NCBI RefSeq assembly: GCF_009650605.1
Contig: NZ_WAJT01000001.1
Span: 310,001 to 374,000, forward strand
Source of the DNA: Labrenzia sp. CE80
GTDB lineage: Bacteria; Pseudomonadota; Alphaproteobacteria; Rhizobiales; Stappiaceae
DNA: 64,000 bases
Direction of reading: 5' to 3'
Below are positions 56,804-64,000 of the stretch, in pieces (within the stretch, counting starts at the first letter, position 1; each line of letters begins with the position of its first letter). Made by a program: the position numbers and the translations under genes. Under the pieces are notes generated by a model. That model did not search any database. It worked only from the letters and a program-made list of their open reading frames with translations, and was not told where the DNA came from.

Positions 56804-58127
56804 GTTGGCTGTTGGCTACGGGTTTTTACGTGGCGGACTGTATGGGCGGGGATGCTGCAGCGCAATCGAAGGCTTTGAAAATCTGCAAATTCGTCAGGGA
56901 AAGCAGGGGAAGAGAAACTCACTGGCCGGTCCACGGGGAATGACTGGTATTGAACGTCAGACAACTTTGACCTTTGCGTCATAAACCGACCCAATCCCGA
57001 TCGAGACCCTTGCGGTTGTTTCGTGTGATCCCGTTTTCCAGCATGAAAATCGGCGGCGATTTGGAGGACAGCGGTGAAGCCACCTGCTCCTGCAAATCTG
57101 CCACGTGGCGAACGCGGAGAGGGGGCGAGACCGGGGAAATCGACAAGGTTGGTGAGGCCTGCAACGAAGCGAGGACACGGCCTTGTCTATTTGTCTTGTC
57201 AGAGGGGGAGGCTGTGCGTCGACCCTGACAGCGAAGGGCGTTTGGCTTGTCCAAATCCTCTGAGTTCAACGAGAAGAGTGATGCGATTTAGCCGCGTCTC
57301 AATGTACTGAAATGATGAAAGCGGCCGTTCGGCCAAAACGCAGCGAATGACCGCAACGAGCCCATCCAAGACCTTCGGTGCAGTGCAGTGAATTTGTAAT
57401 CCGGGCTCATCGTAGGCCGTCGGTGCGTTGCACGGTGCTAGAAACTCGGGCGGGAAGCGGATGCTCGCCGAAGCTGGTACGAACGACCGCTATGCACGTA
57501 CAGCGTACGCCCTTTGCGGTGCGAACTACTTCATCCCGGTGGCGTTCGAGCCTCAGTCTCATTCTTCGCTGCTGAACGGTAAAGATGGGAGCGGATCTCC
57601 CTCTTCAGCAATCCGCCTAACCCAATTTGTCCCATACCCGTTGACGGTGAACAAAAGAAATACACCCCAGCCAGCGCCATCAAATTTGTTGGCCACATTT
57701 TCGAGAAATCCCCGTTCTGCATCCGCGAGATCAGGACCGGCAACGCGGCCATGTATTCCGGGCTAAGTTCCACTAGAAGGTCGAGAAAAAGAGCATTCAC
57801 CCACATGTATCAGACGTGGCACTTGGTATTTGAACGGTAAGGTAGAGCTCGTATAAATTAGAAGAAGTTGTATCAGCAACGCACACAAAAAAAGTCGTTG
57901 CTCCAGAAGTAAAGTTCGCTAAATGGCGCCTGTTCTACAACTTCACCCGACCGCACGGAGCCTTTTACGGAAAGACGCCTTAGAAGGCGCTCCGCGGAAG
58001 GTAAAAATACACCCATATTACCCTTAGAGCACCTGCTGCTTACACTTCCGAGAACCTTGGTCTCGTCACCATCAGGGGCCGCAATCCGCAAAAATTGGAA
58101 GAGATTCAATACTCAAAACTATTAGCA
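56804..58127. other. Non-coding boundary region before the AT-rich island
   Basis: About 1.3 kb without a convincing gene. Frames such as the minus-strand one at 57531-57806 (91 residues, hydrophobic first half) have no ribosome site and could be decayed remnants. Short palindromes occur, for example GGCCG-TT-CGGCC near 57323 and TGTCAG...CTGACA near 57200-57231. Base composition shifts from GC-rich to AT-rich from about 57800 onward. No tRNA, integrase or terminal repeat was seen. Confidence 0.45.
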
Positions 58128-58156
58128 TTGACCAAACTTAATTAGAAATATATTCT
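58128..58156 (+). promoter_or_regulatory. Sigma-70-like promoter for the AT-rich island
   Basis: TTGACC (58128-58133) and TATTCT (58151-58156) are exactly 17 bases apart, close to the housekeeping consensus. The predicted transcript has a 5' leader of about 110 bases with a small hairpin (CGGATT-TA-ATCCG near 58206) before the ATG at 58275. Confidence 0.55.
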
Positions 58157-58274
58157 GATACAATCTTTACGGTTAAAAATCCAAATAGATTGAATTTTCA
58201 CACGTCGGATTTAATCCGAGCCTAACAAATCTCTCAAATTTGACAAAATGAAATACTGTAAAAGGATATTTTAA

Positions 58275-59291
58275 ATGTTGGACAAGTTTTTAAGATGTAT
58301 TGTTGTTTGTATTGTATCAATTTTTACTGCAGAAATAGCCAATGCAGAATGTCGAAAAGTTTCTGACAACGGTAAAATTAAAATTAGCAAAAATAACCTG
58401 AAGGCTCTCGAGAAGCTTAACCTTAAGCGCGAAGATGCCTTCGGAATTTTGTACAAAGTCTCGCTACATGAAACGGAGGGTTGCTGGGCTGGCCCAACAG
58501 GCAACTTTGATGATCAGATAATTTCAGTTGGAGCAATGCAATGGAACTATGGCAAGGGCTCGTTGCAACCTCTGATGAGACGTTTTCGCTCTGCTTGGGG
58601 CAACCAATTCATCTCGGTGAGAAATTTACTACTCCCGAACCATGGGAAGCTCCTATTTTCTGAAGGCTGTTTGCGCATAAAAGGTGGAATTACCAAAGAG
58701 TGCAAGAAAAAACTCTTGAAACTTCAGTCAGATAACGTTTTGGAAAAAGAACTCTTAGACGAGCTAACGAATTTGTTTGAAGCCGACGCAATGTTGCAAA
58801 TTCAGATGGATAAAGCACTAACTATAATTACTTCAACACTGCCCTCTTTGAAAGCGGCCTTTCCTAGCCAAACCGCGCCGACTCCGAGACAAGTACATTG
58901 GGCAATCGACACCCATATCCAAAGAGGACGGGTATTTGACTCCGCTGGCATAACTGAACCCAGTGATTTTGAAAGAGTTCGCGCCAAGCTAGATAACTTG
59001 ACCGAAGCGCAGACCAAGAATGCTCTTCTAGGAATCGTTAAGTGGTATGCAGGACACTGCGGTGCGATCGATCAAGCAGGTGTCCGATATGATTGCGCCC
59101 ACAACGTTAGGACGTGGAATAACATGATTGATAATAATGAAATAGACAAAGAACAAATTGAATTGTTGCACTTCGCTTATCTCAAAGAACGTACCGCAAA
59201 TGGAAAGGCTGGACTTTACCAATCAGATGCCTTTCAACGCCGCGCAACTATAATCTTGGGAGCTGGGAGCGTTCACGGTCGAAGATATTGA
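58275..59291 (+). CDS. Exported lysozyme-like protein (inferred), AT-rich island gene 1
   Basis: A 338-residue secreted protein of no named family. The signal peptide ends near residue 24 (EIANA|EC). HETEGCW (E66, E68) is followed 20 residues later by SVGAMQWN (86-91). This acidic residue plus G-x-M-Q-x-N arrangement recalls the catalytic Glu and GLMQ strand of lysozyme and lytic transglycosylase folds, so a peptidoglycan-cleaving activity is plausible but unproven. GKGSLQPLMRRF and C-terminal VKWYAGHCG are other conserved-looking spots. Seven cysteines remain after the signal, allowing disulfides. AAGGAT gives a good ribosome site. Base and codon use are unlike neighbouring genes. Confidence 0.65.
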   Translation: MLDKFLRCIVVCIVSIFTAEIANAECRKVSDNGKIKISKNNLKALEKLNLKREDAFGILYKVSLHETEGCWAGPTGNFDDQIISVGAMQWNYGKGSLQPLMRRFRSAWGNQFISVRNLLLPNHGKLLFSEGCLRIKGGITKECKKKLLKLQSDNVLEKELLDELTNLFEADAMLQIQMDKALTIITSTLPSLKAAFPSQTAPTPRQVHWAIDTHIQRGRVFDSAGITEPSDFERVRAKLDNLTEAQTKNALLGIVKWYAGHCGAIDQAGVRYDCAHNVRTWNNMIDNNEIDKEQIELLHFAYLKERTANGKAGLYQSDAFQRRATIILGAGSVHGRRY

Positions 59292-59432
59292 CTAAAGTAA
59301 CTCTGATCAAATGTCGCAGTCAAAACAGTTTTTGGCGGTAAGAGTGGCTAATAGAGAAATTTTACTACTTATACAATCAGCTATTACTTTGAATTGCCTA
59401 CTACCAATTCTTCAATTTTCTGGGTGATAAAA

Positions 59433-61271
59433 ATGATGAATTTGAAGTCTGCAACGACACTGTTGTTATCAGGATATCTAATTTTCGCAACAATGACTAT
59501 TCCCGCAAAGGCGCTGTCTTGGTGCTCTTTATCCTTCTCTTGTGAAGAAAATCTACCCAGTGGAGACGCGCGCAGAAGCTTTGAAGGCGTTAACGACCCG
59601 GTAATTAGCGATAAAGATCGTGCTAAAAATTCTGCTAACAACAAATTTTTATTCTATCGCTACAAAGGAAAGGAGTCCGACAAGGGATATGTCCGGATCA
59701 ATTACAATTTCATTGGAAAAAAGGAAGAAGACGAGGAAGGTAGAGAGATAGCGGTTTCTTATGTTGATAGTGACCCCGAGGCCAAGGATTTCTTCAAACG
59801 GTCAATTGTAGCCTGGGCGAAGTCTCTATTTAAGAAAGAAAAAAGAAAATTCATCGTAACACTTACTGCTGAATCGCGAGGGGAAGTATTCTGGATCGAA
59901 CCAGTATTTTCGTTTGAAACAAATGAAGACTCATCAAATTATAAATATTTAGATAGCAAAAGCTTCAATGGTCATTCTCTGTTTTATAGAAAATCCGATG
60001 AGGAAATAAAAGTAAAATTAAACGTAATGCATACCCGATCAGATGAGATCGATGTTGAATTTATTGAAGAAATATTTGAAGCAGGTAGTCAACTAGCAAG
60101 TACGGTCGCTGGTGTGACGCCACTGTCTTTAGCCGATGATGTGATGGCAATTGCGCCCTACAGAACCCTAATTAGTTCGTTGAAGGAAAAGCTGAGTAAA
60201 TTTGAGTCCGTTCGCGGAATTACGAGAAACGCGGTTCTTAAAAGAGAAAGTGGTAAATGGATCGGTTTTCAATACCACTTCCTCGCCCCTAAGGTGGAAT
60301 ACACTCCATTCAAGCTTAATGTTGAGTTGGAATATAAAGACTCGTTACTTGATAATAATTTGCAGATCGTGAACCAAGAAAATAGTATTCTGAACAGCAG
60401 ATCAGTTATGGAAGAAAGCGTGAAAGCTAAAGGAGCATCGTCAACGATCAAATTAAGCGATTACTTCCGAACAAATCCAACATCTTCAGATGTTCGCGAA
60501 ATATTTGCATCTCCAGATGGCAAAGCTTTGGTTGCGTGTGAAAAACTCACAAAGGCAGCAGCCGAAATTTTTCAACCACATGATATCGCATTGGCTGTTT
60601 ATGCATATATAGACGTTAATACGGCGCTTATCGGCGCTAAAAAAGACCCCGGCTGTTTTAAGAGAGATGCAAGATACTACATAAATAAATTCCATTTACC
60701 GTGGCTTGATGGGTTCAAAGATGATGGTAATTCCGGCGGAACAGAAGTTTTTAAACTTAAACCATATTCGAAATACTTTGACAATTATGTTTCTTCATTT
60801 ATTACTTTACTTAAAGCGAGGGAAGAAAATGTCACATTTATCGAAACAGATACGTCAATATTCGTTAAGCAGGGTAGTGTTGACGGCAATTCGAGAGGCC
60901 TGAAAATCGAAGACAAATCTGGCTTATTTAATGCTGGAAGCGAAGAGCGTCGGTTTTTTCCAGAAAATTTTATAGCCAATCTTCTTCGCGTTCGCGTGAC
61001 GAAAGCAGGTTGCATTCAAAGAACTATCTATTCGAATGATAATGAGGACCCAAATGTTTTTGGGCTCTTGTTTGAATTTGATCATAATTTGTTTGAGGCG
61101 ATACTTTACTTTGATGCCACGCCTAAAGAAAATATTCGCGATAAGGAAGTCATAATTGATAAAATTAGTTTCAATAAAGTAGATGCTGGTATATTGAGTA
61201 ATTACGAGAATGCACATAGCAAACAAGCTTGTCGCAATTCAGGGTGGAAACCTTGGGACCATAAATTCTAA
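59433..61271 (+). CDS. Exported protein of unknown function, AT-rich island gene 2
   Basis: A 612-residue protein with no recognised family. ATG 59433 is preferred over the TTG at 59394. The signal peptide ends near ATMTIPAKA, followed by a Cys pair (WCSLSFSCEE). The body is charged, Lys/Glu/Ser-rich, with likely mixed alpha/beta structure and no membrane segment, apart from a short hydrophobic stretch (QLASTVAGVTPLSLADDVMAIAPY). Paired cysteines also occur in the last third. It is 141 bases downstream of the lysozyme-like gene, same strand and same AT-rich composition, suggesting they arrived and act together. Confidence 0.65.
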   Translation: MMNLKSATTLLLSGYLIFATMTIPAKALSWCSLSFSCEENLPSGDARRSFEGVNDPVISDKDRAKNSANNKFLFYRYKGKESDKGYVRINYNFIGKKEEDEEGREIAVSYVDSDPEAKDFFKRSIVAWAKSLFKKEKRKFIVTLTAESRGEVFWIEPVFSFETNEDSSNYKYLDSKSFNGHSLFYRKSDEEIKVKLNVMHTRSDEIDVEFIEEIFEAGSQLASTVAGVTPLSLADDVMAIAPYRTLISSLKEKLSKFESVRGITRNAVLKRESGKWIGFQYHFLAPKVEYTPFKLNVELEYKDSLLDNNLQIVNQENSILNSRSVMEESVKAKGASSTIKLSDYFRTNPTSSDVREIFASPDGKALVACEKLTKAAAEIFQPHDIALAVYAYIDVNTALIGAKKDPGCFKRDARYYINKFHLPWLDGFKDDGNSGGTEVFKLKPYSKYFDNYVSSFITLLKAREENVTFIETDTSIFVKQGSVDGNSRGLKIEDKSGLFNAGSEERRFFPENFIANLLRVRVTKAGCIQRTIYSNDNEDPNVFGLLFEFDHNLFEAILYFDATPKENIRDKEVIIDKISFNKVDAGILSNYENAHSKQACRNSGWKPWDHKF

Positions 61272-61280
61272 CTAGCCAAC

Positions 61281-61310
61281 AATGAGAGCTGACCTCAGAC
61301 CCTCATTTTT
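61281..61310 (+). terminator. Candidate terminator at end of the AT-rich island
   Basis: AATGAG (61281-61286) and CTCATT (61302-61307) pair around a 15-base loop, followed by further T (TTTC). It is a short, weak stem but lies ten bases after the stop codon of the second island gene. Confidence 0.4.
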
Positions 61311-61699
61311 CTCCGTTTTTCGAAGAGTTCGCTTTCCGACAGGAACGCGTCTGTAGGAACTTATCTCTGGCTCTCGAGGGAGGAGCTGACATCTGGCAAC
61401 AGATGGCGTAATGACCGCTCAGGGCCGGTTTGAGAAGTTTGCCCAAATCAGCCTTTGGTCACTTCGTCCGCATGTGATACATGCGAGCTAGTGCGCGGAA
61501 TGGCTGGTCTTGGTCAGAAATGCTTGACGTTTCGGCCAGTATTGCGTGATCCGTCTCAGAAAATTTGATGCATCGAGTCAAAGGTTCGCGACATTCGACA
61601 ACAGGTATTGCGTCGGAAAAGACATCCAAATTCAGGTCTGAAAGCGGGGTGCGTCACGACGGAAGGTACCATCGATGCGCCTTCCGCCGCGTGCTGTGC
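61311..61699. other. Intergenic stretch between island and ggt
   Basis: About 390 bases, back to higher GC, without a convincing gene, RNA or promoter. The genes on both sides end here (the island on the plus strand, ggt on the minus strand), so no start signals are expected. No clear terminator for ggt was found. Confidence 0.4.
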
Positions 61700-63538
61700 T
61701 CAATTCCCCAGGGCGATGCCTTCGCGGCGTGGATCGGCACCGCCTTCAAGGCCGTCCGAGGTGATGGCGATGGCGTGGAGGCCGGAGGTGAGGGCGCGGG
61801 GATTGACCTTGTAGCCCAGAGCCTCGAGCGGTGCGGCAAGCTCGGTTGCTGCGGTGGCCTCCTCGACATCAAAGGTGCCGAAACGGTTGACCAGGTGCGG
61901 GTAGGCGAGGGCCGCCTGGATATTCATGTCCCAGTCGAGATGGGCGATAATGGCACTTGCCACATAACCGATGATGCGGCTGCCGCCCGGGCTGCCGACC
62001 ACAAGCTCCGGCTTGCCGTCCTTCATGACGATGGTGGGTGCCATGGACGAGCGGGGACGTTTGCCAGGCTCCAGCCGGTTGGCGATGGGCAGGCCGTCTT
62101 TCTGGGTACGGAAGGAGAAGTCGGTCAGCTCGTTGTTGAGCAGGAAGCCACGGACGAAGAGCCGCGAGCCGAAGCCGTTCTCGATGGTGGTGGTCATGGA
62201 CAGCGCGTTGCCATCAGCATCGACGATGGAGATGTGTGAGGTTGACGGCAGTTCAATGCTCTCATCGTCTGCCATCAGGCGTGCGTGATCCCAGGGCGGC
62301 GTGCCGGGGGCAACTTCGGGCAGAGCGTCGTCGCCTTTCAGAAGGTCGGACCGGGTCTTGAGATAGGCCGGGTCAACCAACCCCTTGGTGGGCATGGGGA
62401 CGAAATCGCTGTCGGCCATGTAGCGGCCGCGATCGGCAAAGGCGAGACGGGACGCATCGCCGATCAGGCGCCAGGCTTCGGCGCTCTTAGGCCCCAGCTT
62501 GGCAAGATCATAGCCGTCCAGGGTTCCCAGGATCTGTCCGACCGTAAGGGCGCCGGACGAGGGAGGGCCCATGCCGCAGACCTTGCGGTCACGATAGTCA
62601 GCGCAGACGGCCTTGCGTTCCTTGACGTCGTAGATCTTCAAGTCCGTGGCCGACAGAAGGCCCGGATTGCCGGGCGCGCCGCGGACGGTGTCGACGATGT
62701 CTGTTGCGATCAAACCGTCATAGAAGACCTTGGCACCATTGTCGGCGATGGAGTTGAGGGTTGCGGCATAGTCCTGGTTCTTCAGCGTGTCGCCGGCCTT
62801 GATGGGCTCGCCGCCGGGGAAGAAATAGGCCTTGGTAGCGGCGAAGCGTCCGAGCCGGTCCGCGTCACCTGCAACCAGGGAGGCAAGGCGCGGCGAAACG
62901 GTAAAGCCACCTTCGGCGAGTGCGATCGCGTCCTTGAAGAGCGGTGCCCATTCGAGCTTGCCCCAGCGCTGATGGGCAGCTTCCATGAGTTTCGGCGTGC
63001 CCGGCGTGCCGACAGACCGGCCGCCGACGACAGCATCCCAGAATTTCAGCGGCTCGCCTGCCTCGTCCTGGAAATATGTCGGGTCGGCTTCCAGTGGCGC
63101 GGTCTCGCGGCCGTCAAGCGTGGTCAACTCACCGGTCTGCGCATCATACCAGACCAGAAATGCACCGCCGCCAAGGCCCGAGGACTGGGGCTCCACGAGA
63201 CCAAGAACGGTCTGAACCGCGACCATGGCATCCGCGGCGCTGCCGCCCGCCTTGAGGATTTTCGCGCCGGCTTCAACGGCAAGTGGATTGGCGGCTGCAA
63301 TCATCCAGTCCTTTGCCTTGACCGGTTCGCCTGCTTTCTTGGCGGCGAGCGCGGCCGCTGCTTCGGGCGAGAGATTCTCGAAGCCGGCAGGCAGCGCGCT
63401 GGCACTTTCCGGGGAGACCGTGTCGGCCGCCTGTTGCGCCATCGCGGCAGACGCCATGAGGCTTGCCAGGAGCGCGCCGGCGACACGCAAGGGAAGACGA
63501 TGCGACATGTTGAGGCTGAAAACCGATGATCTGGACAT
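61700..63538 (-). CDS. ggt: Gamma-glutamyltransferase (glutathione hydrolase)
   Basis: Periplasmic Ntn-hydrolase that cleaves gamma-glutamyl bonds, chiefly of glutathione. The 612-residue precursor has a signal peptide ending near ASAAMAQ. The autocleavage site lies before Thr433 in LPS-TSHISIVDADGNALSMT, splitting it into large and small subunits. Other motifs are SGLGGGAFLVWYD, DGRETAP, RPRSSMAPTIV (glutamate carboxylate binding region) and VGSPGGSRI. Length and layout match the family. ATG 63538 is used; an internal ATG at 63508 is possible. It is divergent from the next gene. Confidence 0.93.
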   Translation of the reverse strand: MSRSSVFSLNMSHRLPLRVAGALLASLMASAAMAQQAADTVSPESASALPAGFENLSPEAAAALAAKKAGEPVKAKDWMIAAANPLAVEAGAKILKAGGSAADAMVAVQTVLGLVEPQSSGLGGGAFLVWYDAQTGELTTLDGRETAPLEADPTYFQDEAGEPLKFWDAVVGGRSVGTPGTPKLMEAAHQRWGKLEWAPLFKDAIALAEGGFTVSPRLASLVAGDADRLGRFAATKAYFFPGGEPIKAGDTLKNQDYAATLNSIADNGAKVFYDGLIATDIVDTVRGAPGNPGLLSATDLKIYDVKERKAVCADYRDRKVCGMGPPSSGALTVGQILGTLDGYDLAKLGPKSAEAWRLIGDASRLAFADRGRYMADSDFVPMPTKGLVDPAYLKTRSDLLKGDDALPEVAPGTPPWDHARLMADDESIELPSTSHISIVDADGNALSMTTTIENGFGSRLFVRGFLLNNELTDFSFRTQKDGLPIANRLEPGKRPRSSMAPTIVMKDGKPELVVGSPGGSRIIGYVASAIIAHLDWDMNIQAALAYPHLVNRFGTFDVEEATAATELAAPLEALGYKVNPRALTSGLHAIAITSDGLEGGADPRREGIALGN

Positions 63539-63740
63539 GGTGGTGACTTTCCCCTGGGACCGGCTGCCTGGAGAGGCGAGCTCTTGGTAAAATCTGCGGT
63601 TGGGGGTGAGCGTAACTTGCTTTGGTGGCGTGAGAAAGCCGCTTTGCAGGCGTCGGGATCAACTATTTCTGATATGTTTCTGTCATTCTTGCAAACTAAG
63701 GTGGTGTTCATTTGCAGGCTTGATCAGGGGAGGCAGGATC

Positions 63741-64000
63741 ATGCGAATTGCAGCATTCAATGTGGAAAACCTTTTTGACCGGGCACGGGTGTTCAACGGG
63801 CCAGAAAAAGACGCGCATAAGGATGTGCTCGATGCACATGCCGAGTTGAACAAGCTTTTCGAGCATGAGGTCTACTCTGACGCAGACAAGGTTCGTATGC
63901 TGGAGCTGATCGATCAGCTCGGCATGCTCAAGCGCGACGAGGGACGCTACACCCGCATCCGCAAAATTCGCGGCTTGCTGATTTCCCGGCCAAACGCGCC
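63741..64000 (+). CDS. Endonuclease/exonuclease/phosphatase family protein (3' end outside window)
   Basis: The first 86 residues are visible. The start MRIAAFNVENLFDRARVF fits the N-terminal strand of the DNase I-like fold, where the Asn of FNVENLF is a conserved metal/phosphate-site residue. AGGGGAGG lies about 10 bases upstream of the ATG. The rest of the active site lies beyond the window, so substrate (DNA, phosphoinositide, other) cannot be judged. It is divergent from ggt. Confidence 0.75.
   Translation, partial: MRIAAFNVENLFDRARVFNGPEKDAHKDVLDAHAELNKLFEHEVYSDADKVRMLELIDQLGMLKRDEGRYTRIRKIRGLLISRPNA

Noticed and set aside
57531..57806. 91-codon minus-strand frame with a hydrophobic start
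   Set aside because: No ribosome site, no promoter and no family; may be a remnant, not supported as a gene.
62285..63529. 414-codon plus-strand frame
   Set aside because: Antisense to gamma-glutamyltransferase, whose catalytic motifs are intact; no ribosome site or motif.

Overview
The window reads as a chromosomal segment of an alphaproteobacterium. The best fit is a Rhizobiales/Hyphomicrobiales-like marine lineage such as the Stappiaceae (Roseibium/Labrenzia), but the genus is not proven. Supporting signs are the gene order murG-murC-murB-ddl-ftsQ-ftsA-ftsZ-lpxC-bamD-recN-ligA, an FtsZ with a very long linker, a circularly permuted two-piece tmRNA, an alpha-type SspB next to a DUF4169 protein, a DUF1127 protein, and high-GC coding throughout except for one AT-rich island.

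Layout. 1-14833 is the distal part of the division and cell-wall cluster: tightly overlapping murG(partial)-murC-murB-ddl-ftsQ-ftsA, then ftsZ, a strong terminator, lpxC, bamD, recN and ligA. 15083-21464 holds a nitrate/nitrite-sensing-type chemoreceptor, a UvrD/PcrA helicase and an iron-sulfur (6-4)-type photolyase. 21586-25858 has a small two-repeat acidic protein facing a response regulator/histidine kinase pair, then prmA and a DUF1127 protein. 26110-36545 has aminopeptidase P, a PhyH-type dioxygenase, a ClC transporter, a GlcD/D-lactate dehydrogenase-type flavoprotein and a giant AsmA-like protein.

36562-41206 has a minus-strand sspB-DUF4169-RHH run and, upstream of it on the same strand, an ssrA gene that is not visible as an ORF. 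It was recognised from its acceptor-stem halves and its tag frame ANDNTASDMAVAA. The tagging RNA and the ClpXP adaptor for its tag are therefore neighbours. thyA-EamA-folA-GNAT follow on the plus strand. 41433-47260 has hflK-hflC-DUF2065-degP, which is envelope proteolysis, converging on serB. serB and miaA are divergent and share a CATG as their overlapping start codons.

47457-53547 has a GNAT, a GFA-type zinc protein, and an AraC regulator divergent from a TonB-dependent receptor followed by an exported enterochelin-esterase-like protein; this is a likely siderophore-use locus. 53631-55443 is leuA with an upstream reading frame that looks like a leucine attenuator leader peptide. 55444-58274 is mostly non-coding with one small membrane protein gene. 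58275-61271 is an AT-rich island with two exported proteins: one shows a lysozyme-like active-site pattern and the other is unrecognised. The window closes with a periplasmic gamma-glutamyltransferase on the minus strand and the 5' part of an endonuclease/exonuclease/phosphatase family gene.

No rRNA, tRNA, CRISPR array, insertion sequence or integrase was seen. All assignments come from reading motifs by eye, with no database search. Start codons were chosen by ribosome-binding sites, overlap with neighbours and family length, and are flagged where uncertain.
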